DNA of 54,201 nucleotides from Acidobacteriaceae bacterium (GCA_030037705.1 JASHQE010000071.1:1-54201); one strand, 5' to 3'. Numbered from the stretch's first letter, positions 14,112-24,886 are shown. Notes: generated by a model from the sequence alone, not told the origin. Made by a program: numbers and translations.

Positions 14112-15863
14112 TTAGAGCGTCGGCGAATCATCGCCCAGCATCGCCTCGCGAATGATCTTGATGGGCGGGAATCCCTGTTTCAGAAAATCATCGTGAAATT
14201 TTTCGAGCGAGAAGGCCGCGCCTTCTTTCCGTTTCAGGTCCTCGCGCAGCTTCATGATCTGCAATTTGCCCAGAGTGTAATAAAGATAGGTCGGATCGCC
14301 CGCGCCCCGCTTGGTCTCGACCACAGCCGTCTCCTTTGACTGGTAGCCTTCCTTCTGGAAGAACTCCTCGGCCTGCTCGACGTTCATCTTGCCGGTATGC
14401 ATTTCGATGCCGACAATGAAGCGGGCGTTGCGCAGCAGCGCATCCTGCAGTTGCCCCAGCCGCAGCAACTTCGACTCACGTTCATCCTTCGCCCCCATGC
14501 CGGGCTGGCCGTAGCCCTCATCGAGCATCATCTGTTCGCAATAGTGCGCCCAACCTTCAACGTCGGTGTTCGCGCCCAGAATCCTGCGCACCTTGCTCGG
14601 CGCCTGCGGCAGCCAGAGGAACTGCACGTAATGCCCCGGATACGCCTCGTGCACCGCCGTCGAGATCACCGTGCCGATATTAAACGAGTGCATATAGCCC
14701 TCGACTTCGGCCGGCGTCATCTTGGGATCGGGCAGCGTCACGTTGAAATAAGCTTCGGTCGCGTGCGCCTCGTAGGGCCCCGGCGTATCCATGCTGGCAA
14801 AGGTGGTGGCTCGCATGAACGGCGGAGTCTCTTCCACAATCGGCTTGACGTCGGATGGAATGGTCACGATGTGATGCGCGCGGATGAAGGTGATCAGGCT
14901 ATTGAACGTGGCGCGAAATGAGTCCAGCAACTGATCCGGGGCAGGATGGTCTTTGCCCAGTTCTTCGAGAACAGTGCGCGGGTCCTTGTCGGGCTCAAGC
15001 TCATGCGCGACTTCTTTGAAGTGCTCCTGGTTCTTGCGCAGATCGGCCCAGCCGATTCCAAGCAGTTTATCGAGCGGCAGATCAACCATCTCGTCATATT
15101 CGAGTTTCTTCTGGAACGCATCTGCGCCAATGCGAAAATCGCCGTTCGACTTGGCCAGCAGGTCCGTCTTCAGCCAGCCAAGATACTGGTTCAGAGCCGC
15201 GATCACAGCAGCATTTGTCCGGGCAAATTCAGCTTTCAGCGCCGCATCCTGCGCATCGGCGAAGGCCTGCGGCACATCGTGCTCAAAGAAGCTGATGATA
15301 TCCGGCAGCTGTTCGATCGCGATCTCTGTGAAAATATGTGGAGGATTCTGAAGATTGATGCGCGCGGCGGCAAGCAGCGAGGGCATCTGTTTTTCGCGCG
15401 CAATGAGCGAACGCAGCCGGTCATCCGGCGGCGCGAACTTGCGTTCCATCAGCACAAACGCCGCATTCGCGCAGGCACTCGAATAATTGTCCGCATCTTT
15501 CTCCCAGGGGCGGATCGTTTCAAGCGTCAACAGCTGCGAACGAATGTTGCTCAGGACAATCTCCCGATCGCTGCGCGGCACAAAATCGGCGGCCGAGTCA
15601 TCGGGATGAATCGCCTCCATGCGCCGCTCGAAGTCTTTGAGCGCCGCGATCTCAGCATCGATCGCTTTGCGCGAAAAATCTTCGAGCTGCGAATCGTACT
15701 GGTGGAATCCGGTCTGCGTCGCAGCCGACGGAGCATAACGGAAGTACACCTGATCAAAATATTCATCGGAAACCCGCTGGAACCGTTGCTTCCAGGTTCC
15801 CTGCGCGGCAATGGCTGTGGACATACAAGCTCCGATCGTGAGCAGTGCGGCAATTTTTCTCAT
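14112..15863 (-). CDS. DUF885 secreted zinc peptidase-like protein
   Basis: The 583-residue protein has a signal peptide (cleavage near AIAAQG, residue 20) and a long helical DUF885 domain. The putative zinc site is visible: HEAYPGHYVQ (HExxxGH type) and, downstream, EGWAHYCEQMMLDEG. The arrangement recalls M32/M2-like gluzincins, and some DUF885 proteins are described as peptidases; the substrate is unknown. The residues look intact. It is 27 bp downstream of mfd on the same strand, so the two are probably co-transcribed, without an obvious functional link. Confidence 0.85.
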   Translation of the reverse strand: MRKIAALLTIGACMSTAIAAQGTWKQRFQRVSDEYFDQVYFRYAPSAATQTGFHQYDSQLEDFSRKAIDAEIAALKDFERRMEAIHPDDSAADFVPRSDREIVLSNIRSQLLTLETIRPWEKDADNYSSACANAAFVLMERKFAPPDDRLRSLIAREKQMPSLLAAARINLQNPPHIFTEIAIEQLPDIISFFEHDVPQAFADAQDAALKAEFARTNAAVIAALNQYLGWLKTDLLAKSNGDFRIGADAFQKKLEYDEMVDLPLDKLLGIGWADLRKNQEHFKEVAHELEPDKDPRTVLEELGKDHPAPDQLLDSFRATFNSLITFIRAHHIVTIPSDVKPIVEETPPFMRATTFASMDTPGPYEAHATEAYFNVTLPDPKMTPAEVEGYMHSFNIGTVISTAVHEAYPGHYVQFLWLPQAPSKVRRILGANTDVEGWAHYCEQMMLDEGYGQPGMGAKDERESKLLRLGQLQDALLRNARFIVGIEMHTGKMNVEQAEEFFQKEGYQSKETAVVETKRGAGDPTYLYYTLGKLQIMKLREDLKRKEGAAFSLEKFHDDFLKQGFPPIKIIREAMLGDDSPTL

Positions 15864-15890
15864 GCTGTCTTCCTCGACGAAACGCAGATC

Positions 15891-18800
15891 TCAGGCCCTC
15901 ACCGGCGTGGCGGCCAGGCCAGCGAGTAATTCATGAATTTCAAGTAGAACTTCGTCAGACCGCGAAGCGGTCAATGGATATTTGAGCAATCCTTGCGGCG
16001 TAAACTGCGCGCCACGCTTGGCATTTTTGGCCACCAGCCGCATGAGCTGCTGCGGCTCAACCGCCGCATTTTCGGTAAACCGGATCTGCAGCTCTCCGCG
16101 CTTGCGGTCAATCTGCGCGACCCCCATCCGTTCGCATTCAAGGCGTATCAAAGCGGCCTCGAGCAAATATACCGTCGCGTCGGGCAGCGAACCGTAGCGG
16201 TCTTCCATCTCTGCGCGAATTTCATTGACGGCATCTGCGGTCGCTGTACCGGCAATCTTTTTGTAGAGTCGCAGCCGCTGGTTCTCTTCCAGCACATAGC
16301 TCTCATCGATGCGCAACGGGATGCCGAGATTGAGCTGTGTCGATACGCGCTCTTCGCCGCTCTCGCCCTTCATCTCTTTTACCGCTTGTTCCAGCATGGA
16401 GGTGTAGAGCTCAAAACCCACCGCTTCGATGTGTCCGCTTTGCTCGCCGCCGAGCATATTGCCCGCGCCGCGCAGCTCGAGGTCGAGCGCAGCGATTTTG
16501 AAGCCTGCGCCCAGGTCGCTGAACTCCTTGAGCGCCGCCAGCCGCCGCCGCGCAATCGGCGTGAGCTCCTGTTCGGGAGGAATCAGAAGATACGCATACG
16601 CGCGCCGGTTCGAGCGGCCTACGCGGCCGCGCAGTTGATACAGTTCGCTCAGTCCGTGCCGGTCCGCGCGATTGATAAGGATGGTGTTGGCCAGCGGGAT
16701 ATCGAGGCCGTTCTCGATGATCGTTGTCGCCACGAAGACATCGAATTCGTGATGCATAAAAGCAAGCATCACTTTTTCGAGCTCGTTTTCGCTCATTTGC
16801 CCGTGACCGACAGCGACGCGCGCCGCAGGCACAAGCTCTTGTATCCGCGAAGCGATCTCATAGATCGACTCCACGCGGTTATGCACAAAATAGACCTGAC
16901 CGCCGCGCTCCAGCTCCACTTCAATGGCCGAGCGCACAATCTTCTCGTCGAATTTCGCGACCACAGTCTGAATCGCCATGCGGTCCTTGGGCGGCGTCTC
17001 GATCACGCTCATATCACGCAGCCCCACAAGCGACATATGCAGCGTGCGCGGTATGGGCGTGGCAGACATGGCAAGCACATCGATTTCCTTGCGCAGCTGT
17101 TTCAGCCGCTCCTTGTGGCGCACGCCGAAGCGCTGTTCCTCGTCCACGATCAATAGACCGAGGTCCTGAAACTTGATGTCTTTCGAGAGCAGCCGGTGCG
17201 TGCCGATAAGAATATCGACCTTGCCTGTTTCCACGCGCTCCACAATGTCTTTCTGTTCTTTCGCCGTGCGGAAGCGCGAAATCATTTCGATGTGAATGGG
17301 AAACTGCGCAAACCGCTTCTTGAAGGTCTCGAAGTGCTGAAAGCTCAAGACCGTTGTGGGCGTGAGCACCGCGACTTGCTTGCCGTCCTGCACGGCTTTG
17401 AAGGCCGCGCGCATGGCCACTTCCGTCTTGCCGTAACCCACATCGCCGCAGAGCAGCCGGTCCATCGGCGTCGAGGATTCCATGTCGTACTTGATAGCGC
17501 GGATGGCTGCCAATTGATCGTCGGTCTCGTTGTAATCGAAGGCGTCTTCAAACTCGCGCTGAAATTCATTGTCCTTCGAGAAGGCCGTGCCTTGCGCCGT
17601 ATGCCGTTCGGCATACAGCTTCAGCAGCTCGCCGGCCATGTCCTGCATAGCCTTGCGCACGCGCGCTTTCGTCTTGGTCCACTGCTGCGAGCCGAGCTTG
17701 TTGAGCACCGGCGCCGGACCTGTATCGGTAGAGCGATATTTCTGGATCAGGTCGAGCCGCGTGAGCGGCACGTAGAGTTTGGCCTGCTCGGCAAATTCGA
17801 GAATCATGAATTCGACGGAGAGACCGTCCTGCGCGATTTCTTTCAATCCCTGATACTGCGCGATACCGTGCTCGACATGCACCACATAGTCGCCCATCGC
17901 GAGATCGCGAAAATCGGAAACGAAAGCGGCGGTCTTTGAGCGTTTTGGCTCGGTCCGCGCCGCCACGTCTGCATCGTCAGAGAGATCGTTAGCGCCAAAG
18001 AGGATCAGATTCACATCGGCGAAGCTTACGCCCGCAGCCAGAGGCGTGCGCACGATGACCGGCACACGCAGGTCGCCAGCCATGTAGCTGGTTTCTTCGA
18101 GGATCGTCTCTCCGGCGTGCGCAAGACGGCTGCCCAACCGATAAGGAATCTGGTAGTCGCGCAGAACGGTCGCAAGCCGCTCCACATCGCCCTGATTGGG
18201 CGCCGCAAGCACGATGCGCGACTCGCTCTGCATGAGATTTTTCAACTGCTCGATGAGCGCGGGAATCGACCCATGAAATCGCAGCGTAGGGCGCGTGTTC
18301 AGCTCGATCTCGCCCAGTGTGGGGTCTTCATCGAGCAGATCAACGGCGCCGAGCTGATCGAGATCGAGTCCCGTGTGGGCTTCCAGCGAAGCCTGAAGCA
18401 CTTCGGGCCGCACATAAATATCTTCCGGCCGGATCAGCGATCCGATATCAGAACGTTCGTGCCGCTGCTCGATCTTGTTCCACCAGCGGTCAATCTGGTT
18501 GCGCACCATCGCCGGTTCGTCGACAAACAGCGCACAGCGCGGCACCAGCGACAGCAGAGATTTTTCCGCGCCAGCCACGACCGCGAAAAACTCCCAGCCG
18601 GGAAAGACGCTTACGCCTCCGGCTATGGCGGTTTCAGACGCCATCTCCTCGTCTTCAGTTTCCACGCGCTGCTTGCTCAGCCGCGCGTTCACCGCGGCCA
18701 GCAGGTGTTCAGTGACCGGCGTTTCCGTGAGCGGCAGCAACTCCGTTTCGTCAAGGCCGCTCTGCGAGCGCTGCGTCTCGGGATCAAACTTGCGGATCGT

Positions 18801-19439
18801 TTCGATCTCGTCGCCGAAAAACTCGATGCGCACCGGACGGTCGGATTCCGGCGAGTACACGTCCAGAATTCCGCCACGCCGCGTGAACTGCCCCGGCATC
18901 TCCACGAGATCCATCTGCGCGTAGCCCACGCTGGCCAGGTGCGCCGTGAGGACTTCGAGATCGACTTCTTCGCCACGCCGCAGTGTCACGGCCAGGCCGG
19001 AGTAGTACTCACGGTCGAAGAGCTTGAGGGCTGCGGATTCCACGGGAGCAATGAGAAGATCGACTGCGCCGGTCGAAAGTTTCCAGAGCGCCGAGGCACG
19101 TTGCTCCTGCACGTCAGGATGCGGAGAGAGGTTTTCGAAAGGGAGCACATCGTGAGCCGGCAGCCGCACCACGCGTCCCGGATCGATGGCGCCAGTGAGC
19201 TCGCATCCGGCCTTGAGCATCGGTTCGAGCGCTTCTGCAGCTTTGTTGTCGGCCACCACTACGATGACCGGCTGCTTGGCGGCTCGCGCCATCAGCGGAA
19301 TGTACAGCGCACGAGCCGTAGCGGTCAATCCAGACACACGCCGCCGTCCCGTACCCAGGCCCAGGTGCCTCCGTACACGTTCGAATCCCGGCGAGTGCTC
19401 CAGCTCCGCGAAGATTTCGCGGACAAACGGGAGAATCAT
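15891..19439 (-). CDS. mfd: Transcription-repair coupling factor Mfd
   Basis: Mfd removes RNA polymerase stalled at DNA damage and recruits UvrA. The 1182-residue protein has normal full length: UvrB-like N-terminal module (to about 350), the RNA-polymerase-interacting domain starting with [15 protein letters not shown] (about residue 510), and the superfamily 2 translocase with Walker [10 protein letters not shown] (about 665-672), DEEQ in the Walker B box (about 765), SATPIPRT and the RGRVGR motif VI. A TRCF domain completes the C-terminus. It sits between the M20 and DUF885 peptidase genes with gaps of about 30 bp. Confidence 0.97.
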   Translation of the reverse strand: MILPFVREIFAELEHSPGFERVRRHLGLGTGRRRVSGLTATARALYIPLMARAAKQPVIVVVADNKAAEALEPMLKAGCELTGAIDPGRVVRLPAHDVLPFENLSPHPDVQEQRASALWKLSTGAVDLLIAPVESAALKLFDREYYSGLAVTLRRGEEVDLEVLTAHLASVGYAQMDLVEMPGQFTRRGGILDVYSPESDRPVRIEFFGDEIETIRKFDPETQRSQSGLDETELLPLTETPVTEHLLAAVNARLSKQRVETEDEEMASETAIAGGVSVFPGWEFFAVVAGAEKSLLSLVPRCALFVDEPAMVRNQIDRWWNKIEQRHERSDIGSLIRPEDIYVRPEVLQASLEAHTGLDLDQLGAVDLLDEDPTLGEIELNTRPTLRFHGSIPALIEQLKNLMQSESRIVLAAPNQGDVERLATVLRDYQIPYRLGSRLAHAGETILEETSYMAGDLRVPVIVRTPLAAGVSFADVNLILFGANDLSDDADVAARTEPKRSKTAAFVSDFRDLAMGDYVVHVEHGIAQYQGLKEIAQDGLSVEFMILEFAEQAKLYVPLTRLDLIQKYRSTDTGPAPVLNKLGSQQWTKTKARVRKAMQDMAGELLKLYAERHTAQGTAFSKDNEFQREFEDAFDYNETDDQLAAIRAIKYDMESSTPMDRLLCGDVGYGKTEVAMRAAFKAVQDGKQVAVLTPTTVLSFQHFETFKKRFAQFPIHIEMISRFRTAKEQKDIVERVETGKVDILIGTHRLLSKDIKFQDLGLLIVDEEQRFGVRHKERLKQLRKEIDVLAMSATPIPRTLHMSLVGLRDMSVIETPPKDRMAIQTVVAKFDEKIVRSAIEVELERGGQVYFVHNRVESIYEIASRIQELVPAARVAVGHGQMSENELEKVMLAFMHHEFDVFVATTIIENGLDIPLANTILINRADRHGLSELYQLRGRVGRSNRRAYAYLLIPPEQELTPIARRRLAALKEFSDLGAGFKIAALDLELRGAGNMLGGEQSGHIEAVGFELYTSMLEQAVKEMKGESGEERVSTQLNLGIPLRIDESYVLEENQRLRLYKKIAGTATADAVNEIRAEMEDRYGSLPDATVYLLEAALIRLECERMGVAQIDRKRGELQIRFTENAAVEPQQLMRLVAKNAKRGAQFTPQGLLKYPLTASRSDEVLLEIHELLAGLAATPVRA

Positions 19440-19470
19440 TCAGATTCAGTTTAGCAGCGGAGGCGTGTGG

Positions 19471-20937
19471 TTACTCCCCGCCCAGCGCCTTCGTAAACGC
19501 GTAGAAAAAATCCAGCGATTTCCAATACGAATCCACCGGCAGCCGCTCATCCTGCCCATGTGCGCGCACGTCGTCGCGCTCGAGCGCAATAGCCGAGTAG
19601 CCGTAGCTGGGGATTCCAGCCTGCGCAAAGTAGATCGAGTCGCTGGCGCCGCTTTCCATCACCGGCGTCACCGGCGTTCCCGGCCAGATGGCATCGGTAA
19701 TGCGTGTGAGCGGCTCAAAGACCTCGGCAATCGGGGCGGGCGGAGCTATCGGCTTGCGCTCCGGCGCAATGTCCGAGACAACGCCTGCGTCCGAGACATA
19801 CTTCACGCTCAGATTCGGGTCATCGAAGAGCGCAATCAGTTGCTGCCGGATCTCTTCCGGCGAGTGACCGGGAAAGATACGGCAATTCACGATGGCCTGG
19901 GCAGTCTGCGGCAGTGCATTGTTCGCGTGACCGGCGTTCAGCCGCGTGGCCACGCAGGTGGTGCGGAAGTTCGCATTGAATGTCGGTTCCTGGCTCAATC
20001 GAGCAGCAGCGTCCATGTCCGGCGGGGTCGCCAGGATGGCTTTCATGTCGTCGGCCGTTTCCCCCTTTTCATGTTCGGCCAGGTTTTTAAAGTAGGTTCG
20101 CGTCACCTCGTTCAGCTCGAAGGGAAATATATGCGTAGCGAGCTTGTTGAGCGCCGCAGTCAACTCGTAGATCGCATTATCCGGTCGCGGCAGTGAGCTG
20201 TGTCCTCCGCGATTGGTCGCCGTGATCTGAAAATCCGAGTAGACTTTTTCGGTTGCTTCGACGGCAGCCACAGCGGCGCGGCCGTGATCAAGTTCCACAC
20301 CGCCCGAATCCGGGTTGATGACATACGCGGCATCAACCAGGTCGCGGTGATTCTGCACCAGCCACGATGCACCATTGAATTTGCCGCCCTCTTCGTCTGC
20401 AGTGAGCGCAAGAATCAGATCGCGTTTGGGCGTGTAGCCTTCGCGATGCAGGCGGAGAAACGTGTCTACCAGCGCCGCGTCTGACTCTTTCATATCCTGG
20501 GTGCCGCGGCCGTAGTAGTAGCCGTCTTTTTCAATAAATTGAAACGGATCGGTGGACCAGTCGGAGCGCAGCGCCTGCACCACGTCGATATGACAAAGGA
20601 ACAGCACCGGCTTCTCGCTCGGCGTTCCGGTTGCGCGGTAGCGGACGACAAGATTCTGCTTGCGCGGGTCGGGTCCCAGCAAAAGCACATCCTCCGCCGG
20701 AAATCCTGCATCGAGGAACCGCTTCTGCATCGCCGCCGTTGCAGTGGTTACGTTGCCTTGCGGTGTGTCCGTGGTATTGATCTCGATGAGTTGTTTGAAG
20801 ATCGCCAGCGCCTCGGCGCGGTCCTCCGCGGATGCGTGCGGCAGAGAACTCTGCGCGGTTGCAAATGAGCCTGCGACCACCGTCCAGGCGGCCAGCGATG
20901 CCAGGGTATACAAAGCAAAAATCCGATTGCTGCGCAT
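19471..20937 (-). CDS. M20 family secreted metallopeptidase
   Basis: This is a zinc exopeptidase of the ArgE/DapE/carboxypeptidase G2 group, 488 residues, with a signal peptide (cleavage near SFATAQ, residue 29). Metal and catalytic motifs are present: HIDVV (His and Asp), GRGTQDMKES (bridging Asp), ADEEGG (catalytic Glu and metal Glu), and a late HGQDE His. The dimerisation or lid domain occupies about 225-345 (NRGGHSS marks its start). The substrate cannot be told from sequence; peptide scavenging in the periplasm is likely. It lies 31 bp upstream of mfd and 43 bp downstream of tdk on the same strand. Confidence 0.9.
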   Translation of the reverse strand: MRSNRIFALYTLASLAAWTVVAGSFATAQSSLPHASAEDRAEALAIFKQLIEINTTDTPQGNVTTATAAMQKRFLDAGFPAEDVLLLGPDPRKQNLVVRYRATGTPSEKPVLFLCHIDVVQALRSDWSTDPFQFIEKDGYYYGRGTQDMKESDAALVDTFLRLHREGYTPKRDLILALTADEEGGKFNGASWLVQNHRDLVDAAYVINPDSGGVELDHGRAAVAAVEATEKVYSDFQITATNRGGHSSLPRPDNAIYELTAALNKLATHIFPFELNEVTRTYFKNLAEHEKGETADDMKAILATPPDMDAAARLSQEPTFNANFRTTCVATRLNAGHANNALPQTAQAIVNCRIFPGHSPEEIRQQLIALFDDPNLSVKYVSDAGVVSDIAPERKPIAPPAPIAEVFEPLTRITDAIWPGTPVTPVMESGASDSIYFAQAGIPSYGYSAIALERDDVRAHGQDERLPVDSYWKSLDFFYAFTKALGGE

Positions 20938-20980
20938 GAAGGCATTTTACGGCGCAGCCCTAGCGATTGCGGTGGTTCAT

Positions 20981-21589
20981 TCAATGCGGGCGGCCGGGCA
21001 GCACAAAATGCTCCGCGCAACGCGGCTCATAGGAATCGCCGGGGATCTTGATCGGGCTGTCATAGGGAGCCGGTTTCCCATCGATCAGTCGCTGCGAATA
21101 GAGCGCCCGCGCGCCGCAGGCGCAGTATGCCATGCATTCGGTGATGCTGCCGCCATAGGCGTTCACCAGCCAGGTGAGATTGAGCATCTCGCCGAACGGC
21201 ATCGCGCGAAAATCGAGATCGAGGCCAGCCACCAGCACATCGTGATTTTCATCGAGCAGATGCTTTGTAAAGAGGAAAAGATCGCTGACGAACTGGCCTT
21301 CGTCGATGGCGATGCATTCCACACGCTTGCCGATCTCTTGTTCCTTTTCGGCAATGACTGCGAGCACCTCCCACGGGTTTGCCGAGTTGAACTCATACGC
21401 GTGCATCTTGCCGTGGCCGTTCGGATTCCGGCTCTCGACCATTCCCGGTCCGCCTTTGGTGTCGTCGCTGGGCTTCAGCACCATCACATATTGTTTCGCG
21501 TACTGCCGGCGCATCTCGGCGCGCCGCAGCAGCTCCGCGGTCTTGTTGCTTCGCATCGGTCCCAGCAGCAGCTCCAGCTTCCCCGCCAC
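20981..21589 (-). CDS. tdk: Thymidine kinase, TK1-like (type II)
   Basis: The enzyme phosphorylates thymidine for nucleotide salvage. The 202-residue protein starts at a GTG. It has the P-loop region LLLGPMRSNKTAELLRR, the DEGQF motif, the GLDLDFRAMPF segment after the Walker B strand, and a C-terminal cysteine cluster (CACGA ... CAEH) that would bind structural zinc. The P-loop is unusual: the usual final Gly (SGKT) is Asn (SNKT). The other landmarks and length are normal. Confidence 0.9.
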   Translation of the reverse strand: MAGKLELLLGPMRSNKTAELLRRAEMRRQYAKQYVMVLKPSDDTKGGPGMVESRNPNGHGKMHAYEFNSANPWEVLAVIAEKEQEIGKRVECIAIDEGQFVSDLFLFTKHLLDENHDVLVAGLDLDFRAMPFGEMLNLTWLVNAYGGSITECMAYCACGARALYSQRLIDGKPAPYDSPIKIPGDSYEPRCAEHFVLPGRPH

Positions 21590-21695
21590 ACTCGCGTCTC
21601 CTCGGGCAAGAGGTTTTTTACTTCCGGATTTCCATCATAGCGCGGTCAAAAGAGGAGAACGGCACAGCCAATGCCTTTGGCGAAGCCGGCCTGGA

Positions 21696-23336
21696 TCATC
21701 TTGTGGCAGAGAGCGCTCCATCGACCACCGCCTTCAACGCGCCGCAGTTCTGGAAGAGATGCGTAAGATCGGCTGAGAGCGGCCGCGCTGCAGGCTCAGC
21801 GGAAGATGCGTCCGGCCGGGCCGCTTGGGCCATGCGCAATTCGCCCGTGCCTTGTGCGTCGAGAATCAGCGTGGTGAGCTTGCGCGCCAGATCGATCGGA
21901 AAGCTCTCGGCGACAAACACCAGCTTGCCGCGGGTCGTGATCACCACGGGACCTTCATTGGTCGAATACACTTCCTCTTCCGATGAGCCGCTGGATTGCG
22001 CATAGGTTTGCCCAACGTCCTGCTGTTTGACGCTCGAATATTTGCGGCCCAGGCTTGCGGAATACAGCTTGGCAAAATCCTGCGCAGAGGCGTCATTCTT
22101 CCATACCGAGAGATAAAAGAGCGCGAGCGATTGCGTCGTGCTCTGTTCGGCGGGCGTTGCAGCGCTGCGCAACTGGCCGGCCCAGTAAAGGCCGCCGTTC
22201 CATGCCGGCGTCAAGTCTCTTGCGGCGCTGTCGCCGCCAAAGAGTTCGGTGAGAATGTGCAGGTCCAGCTGGCCTACCTGACCGATGTCATAGGGCCGGT
22301 AAAGCGTGTCCACCAGCGGATGAATATCCGGTAATAGCGGCACGGCGGGAATGTGTTTCTTTTCATATTCGCGCGGATTGATGATTTCCCAGGTCGAGGT
22401 CGGCGGCCGGTCGAGCGCGTCGGCAAAGGCTGCCGTCTGTCCATCATCCATCCACACATCCTGTTCGAAACTCAGACCCTCGCGATACGGGAACAGCATG
22501 GACTCGGAGATGAGCAATGGGGCGCGGGCCATCACCGGCGAACTCTCGGAGCCAACCATCTGATTTTTCAACAAATCGAGCACCTCTGGATTCTTGACCA
22601 GGCTCATTCCATGCGGCTTGAGCATGTAGTCAAACATGACGGCTGTCGCCTGGCCCTCCGCAACCGCATCGCGCGCGGTATCCATCTCGTCTTTGGCCAG
22701 ATGCTCCTGGTCTCCTTTTGCATCTGTCGAAACATCGTCTGGAGTCTGGTCGTCCCATTTTTCCAGGTCGCTGTGCTGATCCTGCAAGGCGTGCGTCAGC
22801 TCATGAGCCAGCACCGGTTTCTGTTCATCGACATCGATCCAGTCCAGCATATTCACTGTCTTGGTCTTCGAATCGTAATAGGCTTCGATCTGTTCCTTCA
22901 GCAGGGCCAGCAAAAACGGCTTGAGGTCGAAATCGCGATCCAGAAGGCCAAATTTTTTCAGCACGATTTCATCACGCTGCAGGCGCTTTGCACCTTCATC
23001 CTCATCGAACTTTTCTTTGAGGTAACTTTCGACAGCGGCGCGCGTCGTCAACTGGCGTTTTACGGGGCTCTTAATCGGAAGCCCCGTGTCGTCGGAGGAG
23101 AACTTCATCAACTCGTCCACCAGAGCGAACAGCTGCTTGGCCTGTTCGGGGGTAATGTGAAAATCGCCTGAGTCGGCTTTCGCCGCGGGAGGTTGCGAAG
23201 GCTGCGCAGGCGGCGTTTGCGGATTGGCCGGTGCCTGGCGTGGCTCCGCAGCCGCCATTGCCGCGGCCACGCAAAGGATCGCTGCAGGCAGCCATATCGG
23301 CAATGCCCAGCGTGTTGTTCTGTGTGGTCCGGTCAT
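21696..23336 (-). CDS. Secreted HExxH protein of unknown function
   Basis: The start at 23336 is chosen for the GGGAGG ribosome site 7 bases upstream; 13 further in-frame codons lie before it. The 546-residue product has a signal sequence (hydrophobic WALPIWLPAAILCVAAAMAAA), a Pro/Gln-rich linker, then a helical domain with LAHELTHALQDQH, a zinc-metallopeptidase HExxH followed by a second His. A downstream EGQATAVMFDYML Glu is a plausible third ligand (inference). The C-terminal half is uncharacterised. I know no name for the family. It lies 106 bp upstream of tdk and may have its own promoter. Confidence 0.75.
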   Translation of the reverse strand: MTGPHRTTRWALPIWLPAAILCVAAAMAAAEPRQAPANPQTPPAQPSQPPAAKADSGDFHITPEQAKQLFALVDELMKFSSDDTGLPIKSPVKRQLTTRAAVESYLKEKFDEDEGAKRLQRDEIVLKKFGLLDRDFDLKPFLLALLKEQIEAYYDSKTKTVNMLDWIDVDEQKPVLAHELTHALQDQHSDLEKWDDQTPDDVSTDAKGDQEHLAKDEMDTARDAVAEGQATAVMFDYMLKPHGMSLVKNPEVLDLLKNQMVGSESSPVMARAPLLISESMLFPYREGLSFEQDVWMDDGQTAAFADALDRPPTSTWEIINPREYEKKHIPAVPLLPDIHPLVDTLYRPYDIGQVGQLDLHILTELFGGDSAARDLTPAWNGGLYWAGQLRSAATPAEQSTTQSLALFYLSVWKNDASAQDFAKLYSASLGRKYSSVKQQDVGQTYAQSSGSSEEEVYSTNEGPVVITTRGKLVFVAESFPIDLARKLTTLILDAQGTGELRMAQAARPDASSAEPAARPLSADLTHLFQNCGALKAVVDGALSATR

Positions 23337-23567
23337 CGATTCCTCCCTCGAATCGGTCTCATGCATTGGATTCATCCACTCGCCAGCCTATCGGATTCGC
23401 CTTGTTGCTCCACCCTTGGACGAAAACCTGTCCGTGGAGAGCCGCGTTGGGTCCCCTACTCACCCAACCAGCCGTATCGGCATGTATGAGACCGATTGTA
23501 GGCCTACCCCGAAATGGAAGTCTCCAAGCCAGGATCCCACTCTATGCTCTGCCTGCGCTTCCAAGGC

Positions 23568-23573
23568 TATAAT
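23568..23573 (+). promoter_or_regulatory. Candidate -10 box for the ygfZ operon
   Basis: TATAAT, a perfect -10 sequence, lies 65 bases upstream of the ygfZ start; no good -35 is seen at 16-18 bases, so the promoter may depend on an activator. The palindrome TCCGCCGCGGCGGA (23610-23623), shared with the hairpin elements, lies between it and the gene. The rest of 23337-23638 shows nothing else. Confidence 0.4.
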
Positions 23574-23638
23574 CAGGGTGCGGTCCCGCGCCAAGGTCGA
23601 CCGCGAAGGTCCGCCGCGGCGGATGGAACAAATTTCCC

Positions 23639-24865
23639 ATGACTGAAACCGATCTCACCTCTAGTCTGCAGGCTACCGCGTTGGCTGCGATGCTCGAAGC
23701 TGCCCATACGCCCCGCGAACTCGCCGTTTATCATGGAGCGCGTACTCCACAGGAATTGGACGCGCCGGACGTGGAAACAGCGGCGCTGGCCTTCGGGGCC
23801 GCCGTTCACGACCTGGGCTGGATCCGGCGCGTAGCCGTTCGCGGAGCAGACCGTTTCCGCTGGCTGAGCGGCATGGTGACGAACACCGTCAACGACCTGC
23901 TCCCGAATACCGGGGCATGGAACCTGATCCTGAATGCGCAGGGCCGGATTCAGGGCGAGCTGACGGTGTGGCGCGAAGGGGAAGAGCTTTCCCCGCAGCG
24001 GCGCAATCCCGCCCCGCCCGTCCGAAAAACAGGCGACAAGGCTTCCGGCACCCCGTTTGCCGGAGAATCGGGGCTGGAGCTCGAGATTACGGCAGACCAA
24101 TATGACAAATTGCTGGCCCACCTGAACCACTTCATCATTATGGATGATGTTGAGCTGATTCCGGTTGGCGAAGAGCAGGTGGGCGAGGCGGGTTCGGAGA
24201 CCACGATTGGGTTGACAGGCCCTCTGGCGCACGAGGTTCTGGAACGCCTGGGTCTGCCAACCTTTGCACATCCCATGACCAGCACCCGCGTGGAGTGGAA
24301 CGGGCTGGACATGAGAGTCTTGCGCGGTTACGGCGTGCTCGCCCAGCATTATGAGTTCTGGCTGCCCTCTGCCGGACTCGGAAAATTGTGGTCGTGCCTG
24401 CGCACCGCGGGAGCGACGCCCATAGGTTGCGCATCGCTGGAGGCTTTTCGCGTTGCGGAGGGAATACCGGCCTACGGGACCGACATCGTCGAGCGCGATC
24501 TGCCTCAGGAAACCTCGCAAATGCGCGCTCTGCATTTCGGCAAGGGCTGCTATCTGGGCCAGGAGATCGTTGAACGCATCCGCTCGCGCGGCAACGTGCA
24601 CCGGCATCTGCGTCCGCTGGAACTCGAAGGACCAGTACCGGCCGCAGGCACGGAACTCACAACGGAAGACGGAAAGACCGCCGGCCACATCACCAGCGCA
24701 ACAACTTTGCCGCTGCCCTCGGGAACCCGCACCTTTGCGCTGGGCATGGTTCGCGCGGAAGCTGAGGCTGCCGACCAGGCGTTCAGGTTTGTGGCCGGAT
24801 CCGCGCACGGAACAGCCCGCATTCTGGACTCGCCGCCTGTGCTGGGCCAGTCCCAAAGCAAATGA
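23639..24865 (+). CDS. ygfZ: YgfZ/GcvT-like folate-binding protein
   Basis: YgfZ proteins use tetrahydrofolate to support assembly or repair of certain iron-sulfur enzymes (such as MiaB). The 408-residue product shows the GcvT fold and the family signature KGCYLGQEIVER near residue 301 with its conserved Cys. The segment at about 108-140 (EELSPQRRNPAPPVRKTG) looks like a low-complexity insertion in the N-terminal domain. It heads a tight plus-strand operon with the DUF1844, MBL and ribF genes. Confidence 0.9.
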   Translation: MTETDLTSSLQATALAAMLEAAHTPRELAVYHGARTPQELDAPDVETAALAFGAAVHDLGWIRRVAVRGADRFRWLSGMVTNTVNDLLPNTGAWNLILNAQGRIQGELTVWREGEELSPQRRNPAPPVRKTGDKASGTPFAGESGLELEITADQYDKLLAHLNHFIIMDDVELIPVGEEQVGEAGSETTIGLTGPLAHEVLERLGLPTFAHPMTSTRVEWNGLDMRVLRGYGVLAQHYEFWLPSAGLGKLWSCLRTAGATPIGCASLEAFRVAEGIPAYGTDIVERDLPQETSQMRALHFGKGCYLGQEIVERIRSRGNVHRHLRPLELEGPVPAAGTELTTEDGKTAGHITSATTLPLPSGTRTFALGMVRAEAEAADQAFRFVAGSAHGTARILDSPPVLGQSQSK

Positions 24866-24886
24866 GCAGATGAGAAAATTGAGATC

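Noticed and set aside
19370-19400. tRNA T-arm suggested by GTTCGAATCCC
   Set aside because: It lies in the mfd coding sequence and has no matching anticodon or acceptor arms.
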